Shown here: in pieces, positions 11,700 to 23,389 of the stretch | Layout: each line of letters begins with the position of its first letter | Position numbering within the stretch: position 1 is the first letter of the stretch | Assembly: GCA_030762175.1 (NCBI GenBank) | Contig: CM060831.1 | Span: 32,523,501-32,587,500, forward strand | DNA length: 64,000 bases | Direction: 5' to 3' | Source of the DNA: Metallyticus violacea | Lineage: Eukaryota > Arthropoda > Insecta > Mantodea > Metallyticidae | Translations under genes and position numbers: made by a program | The notes under the pieces: generated by a model | The model's database searches: none | Told to the model about the DNA's origin: nothing | The model's input: only the letters and a program-made list of their open reading frames with translations

Positions 11700-12815
11700 G
11701 TGATACCGGGAGTTATATTTGGCCTGCTCGCTGAATTATAGCTATGCCAATTATCAGACAATTCACACATTGATGGCTTCATTGCAGTATGTTTAGTTTA
11801 AGTTTTTACATTTTCATGAGCATTTCCAAAAAGAAATTAAATAAAATAATATAACTATATTATTTTATTCAAAATTAGAGATATTTAGTAGCATTAACTT
11901 AAGGTAACCAGGACGTATAAATCTAGCAGATAATGCAACATTTTACACTGTAACTCAGAAAGTTTCAAAGCTATCAATATCTAATGCACATAAAAAGTTT
12001 TTTAAAATGTTTTAAACCAAAATAAAAATCTTGTTAAAATTGTGACATAATCATGCATTTTTCTTATAAACATTGGTGGAATTGGAATGATTTTTTTACT
12101 TAAATTGCAGACAACATTTTATCCTGGAAACTAGAATAATATATCTATGCTAGTTGCTTGAAAAAAAATTTTTCAAAATTTGAAAAAAAAAAAATTCTTA
12201 TTGGTATTGATTTTTGTCAACTAAGAGTGATATTTAAATATTTCTAGTCATCACACTTCACATTTGTATACATCATGTGTGTGCAAATTTTCAACAAGAA
12301 TAGTCCAGCCAATCCTGTGAAAAATGCGCATTTATGTCAACTTTTTAAGTTATCGGGAAATAAGATTTATTTTTATTTAAAAACTTTTTACGTTCATTAG
12401 AGAATTAAAATTAACAGAGCATCTTTATTTAGCATTCTTAAAATCTCATTAAATTTTCATACTGATAGCTTTATAAAATTCTGAGATAAAATGTAAAATG
12501 TGTACTGCTACATTATTTGCTAGATTTACACTTACTGGTTATTTTAAAGTAAGAAAACAAATATTCACAAGGGCCAAAGATTCGCAGACACTTATCTTCA
12601 ATGACATTAATTTAAAAGGATCATATCTTGAAAATGGAAATTCTTTTCAAATTAATACAGACTATGCGTGAATTACATTTTGTTAACATTTGTAGCGTTC
12701 AAAACAAAAAGAATGACTGTAGCTAATATGAATACAACTATTCAATTTTTAATTAATTACAATATTAAATAAAGTGTGACATATTTTTAGTTAGTAGTAT
12801 TTATGGCACATGCGT
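11700..12815. other. Unannotated AT-rich DNA
   Basis: No recognisable feature. Composition is strongly AT-rich, with frequent A and T runs. Confidence 0.35.
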
Positions 12816-12820
12816 TATAA

Positions 12821-13035
12821 CTATCCTTGTAGCGCAGTTGATGGAGCAGCTGGCTCCTGTGCTTAAGACAGGAGGTAGGTATTCGATTCCAGGCTGGACA
12901 CGATACATTTTTCTTCATTAAGAAGGTTTTTTTTTTTGTTACATGTCCAGAGTCTACTGTATGAGTGTGGAGCGTGTGTTATTAAATAACCAGTTCATCG
13001 ATACTTACCTACTGCCATTGGGTAGTTACCTGAAG
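12821..13035 (+). mobile_element. Rare tRNA-like repeat type B (single copy)
   Basis: The head at 12821-12903 has a box A-like GTAGCGCAGTTGATGGAGC, an anticodon-arm-like CCTGTGCTTAAGACAGG that can pair five bases around a seven-base loop, and a box B-like GTATTCGATTCC. The T-arm stem and acceptor stem do not pair well, so this is not a working tRNA gene. An unrelated tail follows, as expected for a SINE, but with one copy here the right boundary is a guess. Confidence 0.5.
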
Positions 13036-13449
13036 TTTATGTATTCCGTTATATACGACTAATATATCAGAAAAATGAGTACAACTACATGAAATCATAA
13101 GTGCGGCAAATTTAACTTTAAAACATTAGATGCAACGGTTTGTAGCCGTGATCTCGTTTGTCCAGCAAAGACTCTCTCGGGGGCTTTACTCAGCATCTCA
13201 TGAATATCTTGTGTTCTAAAATCAACCTATAGTTACATATATAGTGGCAACTAAGCCTGTTCACCGCTCTGTTTGTCGCACATTTAAACTTGTTCTTGCA
13301 AAGTGTACTTGTTAGAAGAGTGCCAGCTGTTATATAGAACATACAATTCGTTAATACAAATTACGATCGTATTCAATACATCAGTAGAATGCATTTATAA
13401 GAAAATGTATTTTTTTCCATTATTTATTTTCGAACAGTAATTTTTAAAC

Positions 13450-13508
13450 GGGGTGTTGAGTAGTAGTAGCAGCAGGAACACCAGTAGCAGCAGCAGTACT
13501 ACTACTAC

Positions 13509-13547
<39 letters not shown>

Positions 13548-13965
13548 CAGTAGTAGTGGTAGTAGTAGTAGTGGTAGTATAGTAGTAGTGGTAGCAGTAG
13601 TAGTGGTAGTAGTAGAAGTAGTAGTAGTAGTAGTAGCAGTAGTAGTGGTAGTAGTAGCAGTAGTAGTGGTGGTAGTAGTAGTAGTAGCAGTAGTAGTAGT
13701 GGTAGTAGTGGTGGTAGTAGTAGTAGTAGCAGTAGTAGTAGTAGCAGTAGTAGTAGTAGTAGTAGCAGCAGCAATAGTAGTAGTAGTAATAGTAGTAGTA
13801 GTAGTAGTAGTAACAGTAGTGGTAGTAGCAGTAGTAGTAGTTGTAGTAGTAGCAGTAGTAGTAGTGGTGGTGGTAGTAGTAGCAGTAGTAGTGGTAGTAG
13901 TAGTAGTAGCAGCAGTAGTGGTAGCAGTAGTAATAGTAGTGGTAGTAGTAGTAGTGGTAGTAGTG

Positions 13966-14001
<36 letters not shown>

Positions 14002-14108
14002 CTAGTAATAGTGGTTGTAGTAGTAGTAGTAGCAGTAGTAGTAGTAGTAGTAGTAGCAGCAATAGTAGTAGTAGTAGTAACAGTAGTGGTAGTAGCAGTA
14101 GCAGTAGC

Positions 14109-14158
<50 letters not shown>

Positions 14159-14206
14159 CAGTAGTAGTGGTAGTAGTAGTAGCAGCAGTAGTGGTAGCAG
14201 TAGTAA

Positions 14207-14245
<39 letters not shown>

Positions 14246-14312
14246 TAATAGTAGTAGCAGTAGTAGCAGTAGTAGTAGTAGTAGTGGTGGTGGTGGTGGT
14301 AGTAGTATTTAT
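13450..14312. repeat. ~860-bp trinucleotide array (AGT/GTA) with AGC, GGT, AAT variants
   Basis: Nearly pure trinucleotide repeat. Most units are AGT, with interspersed AGC, GGT, AAT and AAC that give a barcode-like pattern. The long open frames on both strands (poly-Val/Ser, poly-Thr/Leu) are by-products of the three-base period and are not genes. Part of the array is itself duplicated at an offset of about 270-290 bases. Confidence 0.97.
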
Positions 14313-14559
14313 TATTCCAGTTAAATTACGTATAAATATATTGCACATCACAGTCGCATAGGCCACAAGACCGTTCATCCTCTTGTAAAATTCTTCGTCT
14401 CTGAACCAACAAAAAAGGTACAACACTAACACTCGCACACACATGAAACAGACATACATACAATAATTCTGATATTCATATACATTTTCGTATTATTTAT
14501 GCACAATGTTTATAGAAATTTCTGGTCACTAAAACTAAGTATTTCATTTAAGAAATTGC

Positions 14560-14990
14560 CCAGGTTTAGTCAGTTTTGTCTGTTTACAATTAAGTCCCAA
14601 TATGCCAGCTTCCCCCTTTTGGAAGTCAAAAATGAATCCGGGAGAAATTTTAACCCAGTGTCTTCTGTCTGTGTGCGTTTAGCCAAAATGTGCACCCAAT
14701 CTTCCGGTTCCGAGCATAATGGACACATTTTTCTGCCTTCTCGTCAACAGCCTTACGCACCTTCCAGCCTCCCAGTCTAAATCATGCTGTTTACGACCTC
14801 TGTCTGTTTCATGCCTAGCTCGATGATATAGGTCTGTTTATCCCATCTGGTTTTAGTTTCGCTCTGCAAGTCCGGAGATGACATCTGCATGCATCGTGTA
14901 TCTATTTCCTGCCGGTTTATGTCAGATGGGCGTCTTTTGATTTTTATCACTACACCATAGGTAATTAAAGGAATGTGGATGGAATCAGGA
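14560..14990 (-). pseudogene. Possible LINE C-terminal fragment with CCHC-like motif
   Basis: On the minus strand, a frame reads CPLCSEPEDWVHILAKRT near 14740-14680. This is the CX2CX7HX4C pattern often found at the C-terminus of non-LTR retrotransposon proteins, with the last cysteine replaced by arginine. Downstream it continues FLPDSFLTSKRGKLAYWDLI in one open stretch. Upstream, after two stops, is an open stretch without a motif I know (KTRWDKQTYIIELGMKQ). No reverse transcriptase motif is present nearby. It could instead be an unrelated zinc-knuckle remnant. Confidence 0.35.
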
Positions 14991-15009
14991 GGACTGGAGA
15001 GTGAAATCA

Positions 15010-15880
15010 TGTCGACCTTAGATAAAGGTAATATAGCGCCTAATTTGAGTTAAACAGAATGACGAACTAAATTTAATGACATGCTTGAGTATAGAACTCC
15101 AATATCCAGGTTCAGTAGCCTCTTTGCCAAGTGAAGGAACAAATTTTATATATATAGTATTTGTTGCGTTTTAGTCATTTGTTTTATATTTATACTTTTA
15201 TTGATTTTGCAGTGCATTAAATATAGTGGCTGAGATGTTACAAAGCTATCAGAAAAAACGAAAAATACAGGTTCTAGTCCAGCTTGGGTCAAACTACTGA
15301 TGGATTTGTTCTTAGAAAAAAGTCGAATGTGGAGTAGGTTTAGTGCTTCTTGTCTTTGTAATGAAATTCTTCAATTAATAGTAACAAACTATGGCAAAAC
15401 AGCAGGTGAATGAGTGAAAATGACGATTAGTGTTCTTTTTATTTATTTGAAAATAAGAAGAAGAGAAAGGAAAAGAAAATATTAGTGTGTATTTTGTTTT
15501 TATTTGCTTCTTCTTCCCATATATTTCTCTTATTCACGCATTTTATATATACTCTCTTTTTATTCTCATACTTCCTTGTTTTCCGTGCCTTAATGTATTA
15601 TTCTTTGTGTTTATTGTATTATTAATTTATTGTTATAGTTTGTGCGTTATACTATTTTATACAGAACTTTTGGTTTCGCCAAACAAATGTGTTAAGGATT
15701 TTTATGAATCTAAAATATACAATATTATAACGAAATACCTACACATAGTAATAACATAACGTAACATAGCCATAAAAACTAAACAGATATTACTATGCAC
15801 AGTGGTCTACGGAAATTGACCCGCCTCGCGAACAAAGTGAACATAGGTCTTGTACATCTTACAGGAAATACAAATGTGTA
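15010..15880. other. Unannotated AT-rich DNA
   Basis: No recognisable feature. The 90-codon frame at 15487-15759 is hydrophobic low-complexity sequence caused by base composition. Confidence 0.35.
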
Positions 15881-15884
15881 TGTG

Positions 15885-16550
15885 CAGGGTGGTCAAAAAC
15901 CGATAACAGTGTGTTGTGCGGGACGGAAACGGATAACATTTCAAAAGGGGACCAATGCCCGAAATGCGATGTGGGGCGTCAAGTATGACAACGCTTCGGA
16001 TATGGTGAGGGCATGCGTTCCTCTTATTGTCAAGAAATCTCCATCAACCCATAAAGAGCATCACGTAATGCATTTAACTACAAAAGGGGTTCTTTGCTGA
16101 TTTGGTTTATTTACGCACTCTTAACATTTCTGGTCATCAGTATCTCATTCAATTTAGAGCGTCGAACGGCCGTAAATTTTGCTTAGAGACCTCTTCTTTC
16201 AGGCTTGAGGTTCTTTTACAAGCCGTTAATGTATGACATATCATTAGGATATTTAAGCCCGAAAAAAATCTATCGATCTTGGTTGGGATTGAGCCCGGGT
16301 CCTGAAAAAGGGATTCGAATTGTCCACTTCCAACATGATTATAGAGCGTGTGCAGAGATTGGCACACACGGTCAAAGAATTCTTGTTGTGTGCGAAGTAT
16401 TTCACACTCTACACGAATCCTTGCGGTAAGGTCTTCCGCTGGTGTGACAAACAACATTGGGCGGAAGAAAACCCTAAAGCGCAAGTGGCTCACGTGATAA
16501 CACAGGCTAATTGTTAACTTGTGGGCTGGAGATGCAATGCATGGTCCCAC
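15885..16550 (-). pseudogene. DUF4817-type transposon relic 2 (transposase C-terminus to element end), split by a SINE
   Basis: The left edge starts CAGGGTGGTCAAAAACCG at 15885, a sequence style I associate with the terminal repeats of this transposon group. On the minus strand at 16500-16320 a frame reads LFVTPAEDLTARIR, then FFDRVCQSLHTLYNHVGSGQFE. This corresponds to the transposase C-terminus (the usual pattern is TP..LEDL..RI, a helical stretch, then G.H.E). A SINE occupies 16093-16305 in its 3' untranslated part. The catalytic core is not recognisable to the right. Several lesions are present. Confidence 0.5.
16093..16305 (-). mobile_element. Gly/Glu-type tRNA SINE, copy 1, 5'-truncated, nested in DUF4817 relic 2
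   Basis: Minus-strand copy containing the CAAGCCTGAAAGAAGAGG block, the ATTGAATGAGAT end block and the 3' end GTAAATAAACC. It stops just inside box B at its 5' end, so box A is missing. It is flanked by AAAAGGGGTTC at 16082-16092 and AAAAGGGATTC at 16306-16316, an 11-bp target duplication with one difference. It therefore inserted after the transposon it interrupts. Confidence 0.85.
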
Positions 16551-16559
16551 TTGAAGAGA

Positions 16560-17765
16560 GAATAGTTTTAATGAATGAAGAAAATAAATATGTAAAGCCT
16601 AGTTGAAATATTCAGGGAGCGAACTTGTTCAGTTTCACATTAATGATAAATAAGTTATTTTATGAAATCTTATACAACAATATGAAATATTAATGTAGAC
16701 TGCATATATGAGTAATAAACAACGGTTATTAGAGTGTGCATGTATTCCGTAGCGCCCTGATTACATAGTGAGATTTGTGCAGGCAGCATGGGATTGTCAA
16801 AAAAGTCTATTAAAGTTCAAGCTGCAGAGTAAAGTTTCATGAGTAAAATTGAAGCACGTACTTTAAGGGACAGAAAATCAAATAAAAGAATATTAAACAA
16901 TTTAAAAGTTGTTTCAGAACTACAGAATGAAATAATGGAGCATATTAATGGAAAAACAAATTGTTTCCCATAAAAATTCTAAATGGAAAACAAGACTTGA
17001 AAGAAATTAAAGCACTTAAGTTTGACCGAAGTTGTCCGCTTGATGATAGCATGATTGTTAGTGATTCAGAGCAACAAAGTGTATAAATGCTATAAATTCC
17101 GTATAATTTCTGTTATTCCATTTAAACAGTTGCTCATCTGTTTATATGTCAACCAAACATTATGCATAAAACATGCCGCGAGCTCCGATATGGAGTGAAT
17201 GAACTAGATGCAGAACGTTTCTCCGGGACATAGCGTTGAACTCAACTCACGTTTTGTGTATCTGTTTACTCAAGCAGCAACAGACTTTGGAAAAGTAAGT
17301 TTCTTGAAGTAGTATGCACGGAGCTTGTCTTGAGAAAGAATGTAAATACAACTATCTGAAATCGCTTTGGCATTATGAAGTAAACTAGGGAGCTGGAACT
17401 TCTAAAAAGTAGTGTCTACAGACCGGCGTTTTTAGAATCTGCGCACACGATTGATCCTCTTTTCTCCTTCCTCTCTTGAATGCGTAGAGATCACTTTCAG
17501 TGCGTTTGCAAACTCCGCCTTTCTTATTTACTCTAATTTCTCCCTTCCGTGCATTATCAGTATTTGTTAGCTAAACAATACAAGAGTATGCCGTTTGTTT
17601 GTTTCAGTTTCCTTTTCATTTCCTTCTTAATAAATCTGGCAAAATTGTTTTTATTTGTTTATAGTAACATAGCTTCATCCTGCATTACTGCGGTGTTATT
17701 ATCTTTTTAGAGCCCCATACTTTTTGTTGCATTCTCCGTCTCATTTGAATTGAGTGCGACATACA
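16560..17765. other. Unannotated DNA
   Basis: No recognisable element. A frame around 16850-16960 (SKIEARTLRDRKSNKRILNN) is open for about 40 codons but has no family motif. Confidence 0.3.
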
Positions 17766-17769
17766 GTAT

Positions 17770-17993
17770 ATAAATGAAATGAACTGAAATGATAAATGGG
17801 GAAAGGTGTTTTTTTTTTTAAATAACGAAAGGTAGCGTCCCAGGCCTAAGTTCAGAATACTTCCTCTGCATTTGCCATTTATAAGGACTGAGGAAAACCT
17901 GGGAAAAATCTCTGTCAAGGAGGACCGGCCTGGTGGGAATCGAACCCCAGACCTCCCACTACGAGGCCACACCTTAACGACTTCCGACATCTA
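17770..17993 (-). mobile_element. Ser/Leu-type tRNA SINE, copy 3 (3' end missing)
   Basis: tRNA head at 17993-17920 on the minus strand, then the body down to the TTTATCATTTCAGTTCATTTCAT block. The final 3' block with the GGGCGTTAAAC end is absent, so the copy is truncated or rearranged at its 3' side. Confidence 0.85.
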
Positions 17994-18044
17994 CTTCACG
18001 TATTTACGTCCTTAACAAAGACTGATCCAGTCATCTGTTCTTCA

Positions 18045-19065
18045 TTGTATAGAATGCGTGATTTTTCCTTCGGCGAACGCATTATGGTCGGTCCAAGCTG
18101 GTACCGCGTTGAATGGGATACGGTAAGTGTGCAGCTATGATTGTCGCAAAGCTTATTACTACCACTTAAAAAATACATTTGCTCACCATTATCAACCAAG
18201 AAGTAGCTGAAGCTGCCTCCCTTCATTTTCCGTACATTTCTGGCATCCGCTTATAAAATAGTCATTATCCTCTGCAGTCCCCGTGAATGGAAGACATTTC
18301 TTCACGAATGTTATTTTTAAATTCATCTTATGTGTGAATTTGTCTTGTACACTTGTTTCTTTAATGCCTCTCAGAGATAAAAATCGCAGGACGTTAAATC
18401 GGATGGTCGAGGCAGCCATATATTGTTAGTGAGAGCTCTGTAGTGGAATATGTTATTAATTGCATGCAAGTGCTGTAGAGACCTGTTTGTAAAGTCGCAA
18501 ACCTAGGTTCCTTCATAGTTAATTCATGGAAAAAGTATTGCAAAACATTCTGCACATATTAACTTTTTCTTCAAAAATATAGGGCCTATTCTCTCGCCAA
18601 TAATGGCGCTCCACCCTGCTACCTTTTGACAATGCAGGGTTCCTCGTGAAGCAGATTAGGTTGCTCTGAATTCCAGTATCGGTTTTTTTGTAGTTAACAT
18701 ACCCATTTAGGTGGAACCAAGATTCCCCTAAAGATTAGGTCAATTTCCTCACCATGCATATTATCCACCCATTTACAAAATCTACAGTAATTTTATAGCG
18801 TTTTAACTTAAGTAGCTTTGCAGTTGTTCCAACTTTTTAGAGGAACATTCCAGAGCATGTCCAATGTTATCCAATGTTTCTTCTGCAAGTACTGCAATCA
18901 GCTGTGTACGCTTTTTATCAAGAATACTTCCCGTTTCATGAAATGTATTTACCAATCTGTGAATCCGACTTAGAATTTGAATATCAGGAATCTCTCTTGA
19001 AACAATCTCCCTACCTCACCAGCCGAATCTGCAGAAACGTACGGTTTGTTAATCGTAAATAAATA
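18045..19065 (-). pseudogene. Near-complete DUF4817-type transposase relic 3
   Basis: The best-preserved copy of this group, read leftwards from 19065. DUF4817-like first helix-turn-helix: VGRLFQERFPDIQ, SRIHRLVNTFHETGSILDKKRT. Second region: IAVLAEETLDNIGHALECS. Then LLKLKRYKITVDFV, with frameshifts. First catalytic block: GEEIDLIF then GESWFHLNGYVN, where the usual DESWFHLNGYVN aspartate is glycine. Middle block: VERHYWREN and IFEEKVN. Third catalytic block: WLPRPSDLTSCDFYL, aspartate kept, then EALKKQVYKTNSH. It spans nearly the length expected for the family (about 330-380 codons) but has many frameshifts and stops. The right end of a related copy lies at 60515-60650. Confidence 0.8.
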
Positions 19066-19591
19066 CTCTTTGGAAAATAATACCTGAATTGAGTCTCATT
19101 AACGTATTTAATACATTGTATTACTTAATATAATACTTAATATGCTGCCACTCAAGAACACGACTGTAAGAACGCCAGAAGGCTATAGCCTTTAATTTTT
19201 TGAGAGGATATTCTTATATTATATGCTTTTACATGCTTTTCAATTCTAATAATGCTTTTTTTAATATTCTTTCATTTTCAGCAATTATAACCCAATGGTC
19301 CGCAAATAATATAGAAAATAATTTATTAAATCCACATTCAATAGAACTACTAACTTCAACTTTCCATTATTGTAGAATTTCGTCAGTATAAACATTGAAA
19401 ACAGAAATGATAGGCTATTTGGTTTATTGGAGTTTTAGCCGTAATTTTTTTTGTTGTATTAGTAATTGAGAGATTCTTTGTTAATTTGGATAATCCGTGT
19501 AATTACTTTCCTAAATTTGTTTAAATACAGGTCAGTTTTTGTTTCAAAGTTTTTGAAGTCATGTGTCATTCAATGCTAAATTTAAATTGTT

Positions 19592-19879
19592 GGTTGGTCC
19601 CGGTGGTGTAGTGGTAACAATACTTGCCTCCTGAACCCAAGATCGCTGGTTCGATTCCGGCAAGGACCGATGGATTTTTTCGGGCGTAAAAATCCTATGG
19701 CTTCCTTCGGAAAGGAAGTAAGGCTGTGGGTCCCATGTCATATTTATAGCAGGTATGAGAACCTCAAGTCTGAAAAAGAGGCCTCTGACCGAAATTTATC
19801 GACCCTTTCACACCTTGAATTGAATGGGACGCTGTTGACCTGAGATATTAAAGGGCGTCCGTAAATAAAACAAATCAAT
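19592..19879 (+). mobile_element. Gly/Glu-type tRNA SINE, copy 2, full length
   Basis: Head with GGTGGTGTAGTGGTAAC (box A) and GGTTCGATTCCGG (box B), then the GGGCGTAAAAATCCTA block, the AACCTCAAGTCTGAAAAAGAGG block, and the 3' end GTCCGTAAATAAAACAAATC. Short TTTAAATT sequences on both sides may be a weak target duplication. Confidence 0.95.
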
Positions 19880-19884
19880 ATTTT

Positions 19885-21300
19885 TAAATTATATGAAATA
19901 TTTCATTGCTCATTTCTTGTTAATGTGAATTGCCCCTATGTTATAATTTGGCTGATAATTATAGTTTGAGGAATGTATTTGTTAATATTGTTAATGTCTT
20001 AATGCATGTTGTTTAATAGATTGGAATAAAAATAGTTTTAAAATTAACTTCTCTCGTTATATATTAGTTCAAACATTTACCACAACAAAATCCTGGGGGT
20101 TTATAACATCAGTAAGCTTCCTTAAAGAAAAAGAGCTAAAACTGTGTGTCACTAACGGGAGAGTGCTGATTTTCGTTTGCAGTTTATAAAAAACTGAGGT
20201 TAGGTTATATTAATGACTAATTAACTATGAATGACGTTTTCCTGAAGGGAGGAAACTGTGTCATGGATAAAAGGAAACGTAAAATACATTATACTCTTTA
20301 GACAAATAATACCAAAGAACTAAAATGGCGAAATAAAGTCATATATATTATATATATATTTTTGAAAATCAGCGTCCTTACAGCATGAGTCGTTTCTGTA
20401 TTGGGTAAATTCGTGTTTTTAAATGGTGTGTGCTTAAGTGAAACTGAAAATGAAACAGTGTGCGAGTTTTTTTCTCAAAGGTACATTTCTGTAATGATAA
20501 GGAAAATCAATTTTTCAAGTCATCCTTTTTGTGTTGCTAGTTACCAGAGTATTTTAATGAAGAGTTGCCTTCTCAAGGTCCCTCCCTGGTTTTGACGTAA
20601 ATCCAACTGTGATACCTTTCTAAATACACTCATTTACCGAATGGGTACAATAGACATTATCTACTTTAATGATGTAGCCATTATTTTACTTCGTACAAGA
20701 TATCGAATTTTAATAAAATATTAGACATTTTATTAACTCTTTTATAACTGCAAGTTCTCTTTGAGTTCAAACCCTGTGATGAAATAAAGCGCATCCCTGT
20801 TCTCAAGTTAAATATTTTTGCTACTATTCTCTGAGATTTCCAAGTATTGTCTCTATTTTTCCCTCTTATACTCTACGAGGAGTTAATTTCACTTTGCTGC
20901 GCCTGTACTTCTATTCTCATGATGCCCCTACACCCTACTGTTTCCATATCCTCTTATTATCCTATTAATGCACATTCCCACTTAACTGTACAGCTCTTGG
21001 ATTTTACAGTCTGGTGCCTTGCTATCCATTCTCTCGGAGGCTGAAATTTCTCTGGAGCGTTCACCTCTTCATGTTACTTCTACTATAGTCCTATGCCAGT
21101 TTCACCGCGTTTCAGTTCACTTTTAGATACTATACACATAATTAGAGCATCATCTTAACCATGCTTTACATATCCCTAACTGAATGTATGTATTCTACAT
21201 CTCTCTTCCCGAGTCTAAGCTTTAGTGGAAGATACTGCAGTTCCACCAGTTCATTAGTATTACGTATAGCATATCGTTTGCCAAGGATTTATGTAGAGCT
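19885..21300. other. Unannotated AT-rich DNA
   Basis: No recognisable element. A short (AT)n tract lies near 20340-20360. Confidence 0.35.
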
Positions 21301-21315
21301 TTTCTTTCTGAGATT

Positions 21316-21611
21316 TTTTTTAATGTTGTTTAAGTTGCGTTTTTACTACTGAGGCACCACAGGCGGTGGACACTGATGATACATGAGATGAAATTATGTA
21401 TTGAAAAACGTTTTTTTTTTTTTGTTTTTTTTAAAGGGAGGAAACGTTCCAGGCCTAAGTTTAGGGTAACTCCCCAGCATTTGCCATTTATGAGGACTGA
21501 GGAAAATCTAGAAAAAAACCTCATAAGGGAGGACGGTCCTGGCGCGATTCAAACCCCAGACCTCCCGCTCATGAGTTCGCGCCTTAGCGACTTCGGCCAC
21601 CCGTGGCGGTA
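21316..21611 (-). mobile_element. Ser/Leu-type tRNA SINE, copy 4, with 11-bp target duplication
   Basis: Full-length copy on the minus strand. The head at the right end reads GTGGCCGAAGTCGCTAAGGCG with box B GGTTTGAATCGCG. It is flanked by TTTCTGAGATT at 21305-21315 and 21612-21622. A T-rich insertion of about 20 bases sits in the body at 21411-21432, where other copies have a short T or A run. Confidence 0.95.
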
Positions 21612-21624
21612 TTTCTGAGATTAA

Positions 21625-22900
21625 TTCATAAAAATTAGTTGAAAGGCACATAATACATACACCCATATTACTTATTCACATGCTTCTTGCCAGAGCACAC
21701 TATTTGAATTTATTGTTATTTTATTTGCATTAGTTCTTAATAGGAGAGTTTAATATTTATGATTGTTACACTCGAAAACCACAAATGGAGCAGTTATTAA
21801 AGCATCGAGTGAGAAAAGAAAAACTATCGTTTTTCTAATTATTATAGCGTAATAATGGTTTAAACCAAAAACACTTGTCTTGGGGGGGGGATGCATTTTA
21901 TGTGTATTTTTCTTTTGAGGGTGTTTTGTGTTTTCTAAAATTTATAATTTATCGAAAGCATATACTAACAAAGTGAATATTGTTACGATAACAAAGAAGT
22001 AATAGGGTTTATACACAATGCTTTTTGTCTTTTGTTTTTTAAGCTAAGTCTTCGTAAGCCGATATTTCAAGTTGATAACGGCTTCGGGTTTGAGAACAGC
22101 ATTGTATCTTTTGTATGGTATTTGCAATTGAAACAATGTCACTAGTACAGTTCCTATAAAAATGTGAATAATCTTACACTAGTTTCTTTCTCAGCTTACA
22201 ATTTTTTTTAAGTAATCAATGGATTATCAATCTTGATTAACCTCATACATTACAAAAATTACATGAAGCAAGCAATAATGTCTCTACGACCGCAATTTAT
22301 GTATTACTGCTTGTACAGCTGATCACTCAATTAAATTACATATAATTACTTTCCTTTTCCTCCAACATACCAAGCATCACATTGTGAGTGTGGTATCCAC
22401 GGTCCTTTTTACATAATTTTCTCAAATTATAATTCAAAAGACAAGATAAACTCTGTTATCTTTTGAGTTCTTCTCAGCTTAAAACATTGCACTATTCGGC
22501 GATCCAGAGTTGTTTGATTTCTATTACTTAAAGACAGTTTTCTTTGGATTTTTGAGCTTCAAGATGCTGATTGGATGATTAATTGGATGAAAACATAACC
22601 TTTGACACAGAGCGGATCATCTTAGGACTTTAGAAGCATGCTGTTTCCATAGTGGTGCTAAGTTAGTTTTCAGTTTCAAATGTCCTTTATTTTTGGTGAC
22701 TAATTAAGCTTTTTTTTTAGTGTTAAGGGAGTTTCAGGAGCTTTAGACAAAACATCTTTGACAGCCTTATTCATGTTGCATAATAAACATTTCATGAAAA
22801 CTTTCTTCCTGGCTCTTTTTGAGGAAAATACAAAGGTAAAAAAGATAACCTGTATCAAGTCATCTGATCGAAAATGTGCCTCATGTAAGGAAAACATAAA
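21625..22900. other. Unannotated AT-rich DNA
   Basis: No recognisable element. A G run lies near 21882-21890. Confidence 0.35.
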
Positions 22901-22913
22901 TCCATCTAGATGT

Positions 22914-23204
22914 CGGTCCTGGTGGTGTAGCGGTAACCATACTTGCCTTCTACACCCAAGATCCTGGGTTCAAACCCGGCCGGATGGATGGATTTTTTTT
23001 CGGGGCGTAAAAATCCTATGTATGGCTTCCTTTGGAAGGTAAGTAAAGCCGTGTGTACCGTGTCGTACATTTATGGCAAAAAAAAAAAAAAAACTCAAGC
23101 CTGAAAAAAGAGGCTTCTGAACAAAATTTGTCGGCCGTTTCACACCCTGAGTTGAATGGGACGCTGATGTTAAAGAGCGTTCGTAAATAAACAAAGCAAC
23201 AATA
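22914..23204 (+). mobile_element. Gly/Glu-type tRNA SINE, copy 3, with 10-bp target duplication
   Basis: Full-length copy with box A TGGTGTAGCGGTAACC, box B GGTTCAAACCCGG and an intact 3' end. It is flanked by ATCTAGATGT at 22904-22913 and 23205-23214. A poly(A) of about 16 lies at 23080-23094, replacing part of the GTAAAAGAACC block. The GACCTGA step before the end is deleted. Confidence 0.95.
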
Positions 23205-23255
23205 ATCTAGATGTGGAGTGATACAAACGTCACTAGATGTATTATACACAAACAC

Positions 23256-23380
23256 ACATAGGTTATTTGAGTTATGGACCAGCAGAGCATGGTTGCGTAC
23301 TGGGAGAAGCCGCATAATGCAGTAGCTTGTAGTTAGCTTGAGGGAAGCCGAGAACAGCGAACACGCGACACACGGGGTGG
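23256..23380 (+). mobile_element. End of an inverted-repeat element related to 39.2 kb
   Basis: Begins AGGTTATTTGAGTTATGGAC and continues GCGTACTGGGAGAAGCC, matching the terminal repeat seen at 39738 (minus) and 26868. The text that follows shares GCTTGTAGTTAG and GAAGGAAGC-like steps with 26940-26970. No second terminus was found. Confidence 0.55.
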
Positions 23381-23389
23381 AGAGTAATA

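Noticed and set aside
12821..12903. Possible functional tRNA gene
   Set aside because: Box A, anticodon arm and box B-like sequences are present, but acceptor and T stems do not pair. A SINE-like tail follows.
13395..14459. Long open frames of up to 354 codons on both strands
   Set aside because: They are poly-Thr, poly-Val, poly-Ser or poly-Leu caused by the three-base period of the trinucleotide array.
15487..15759. Multi-pass membrane protein
   Set aside because: Hydrophobicity follows from T-rich composition. There is no start context, splice signal or family motif.
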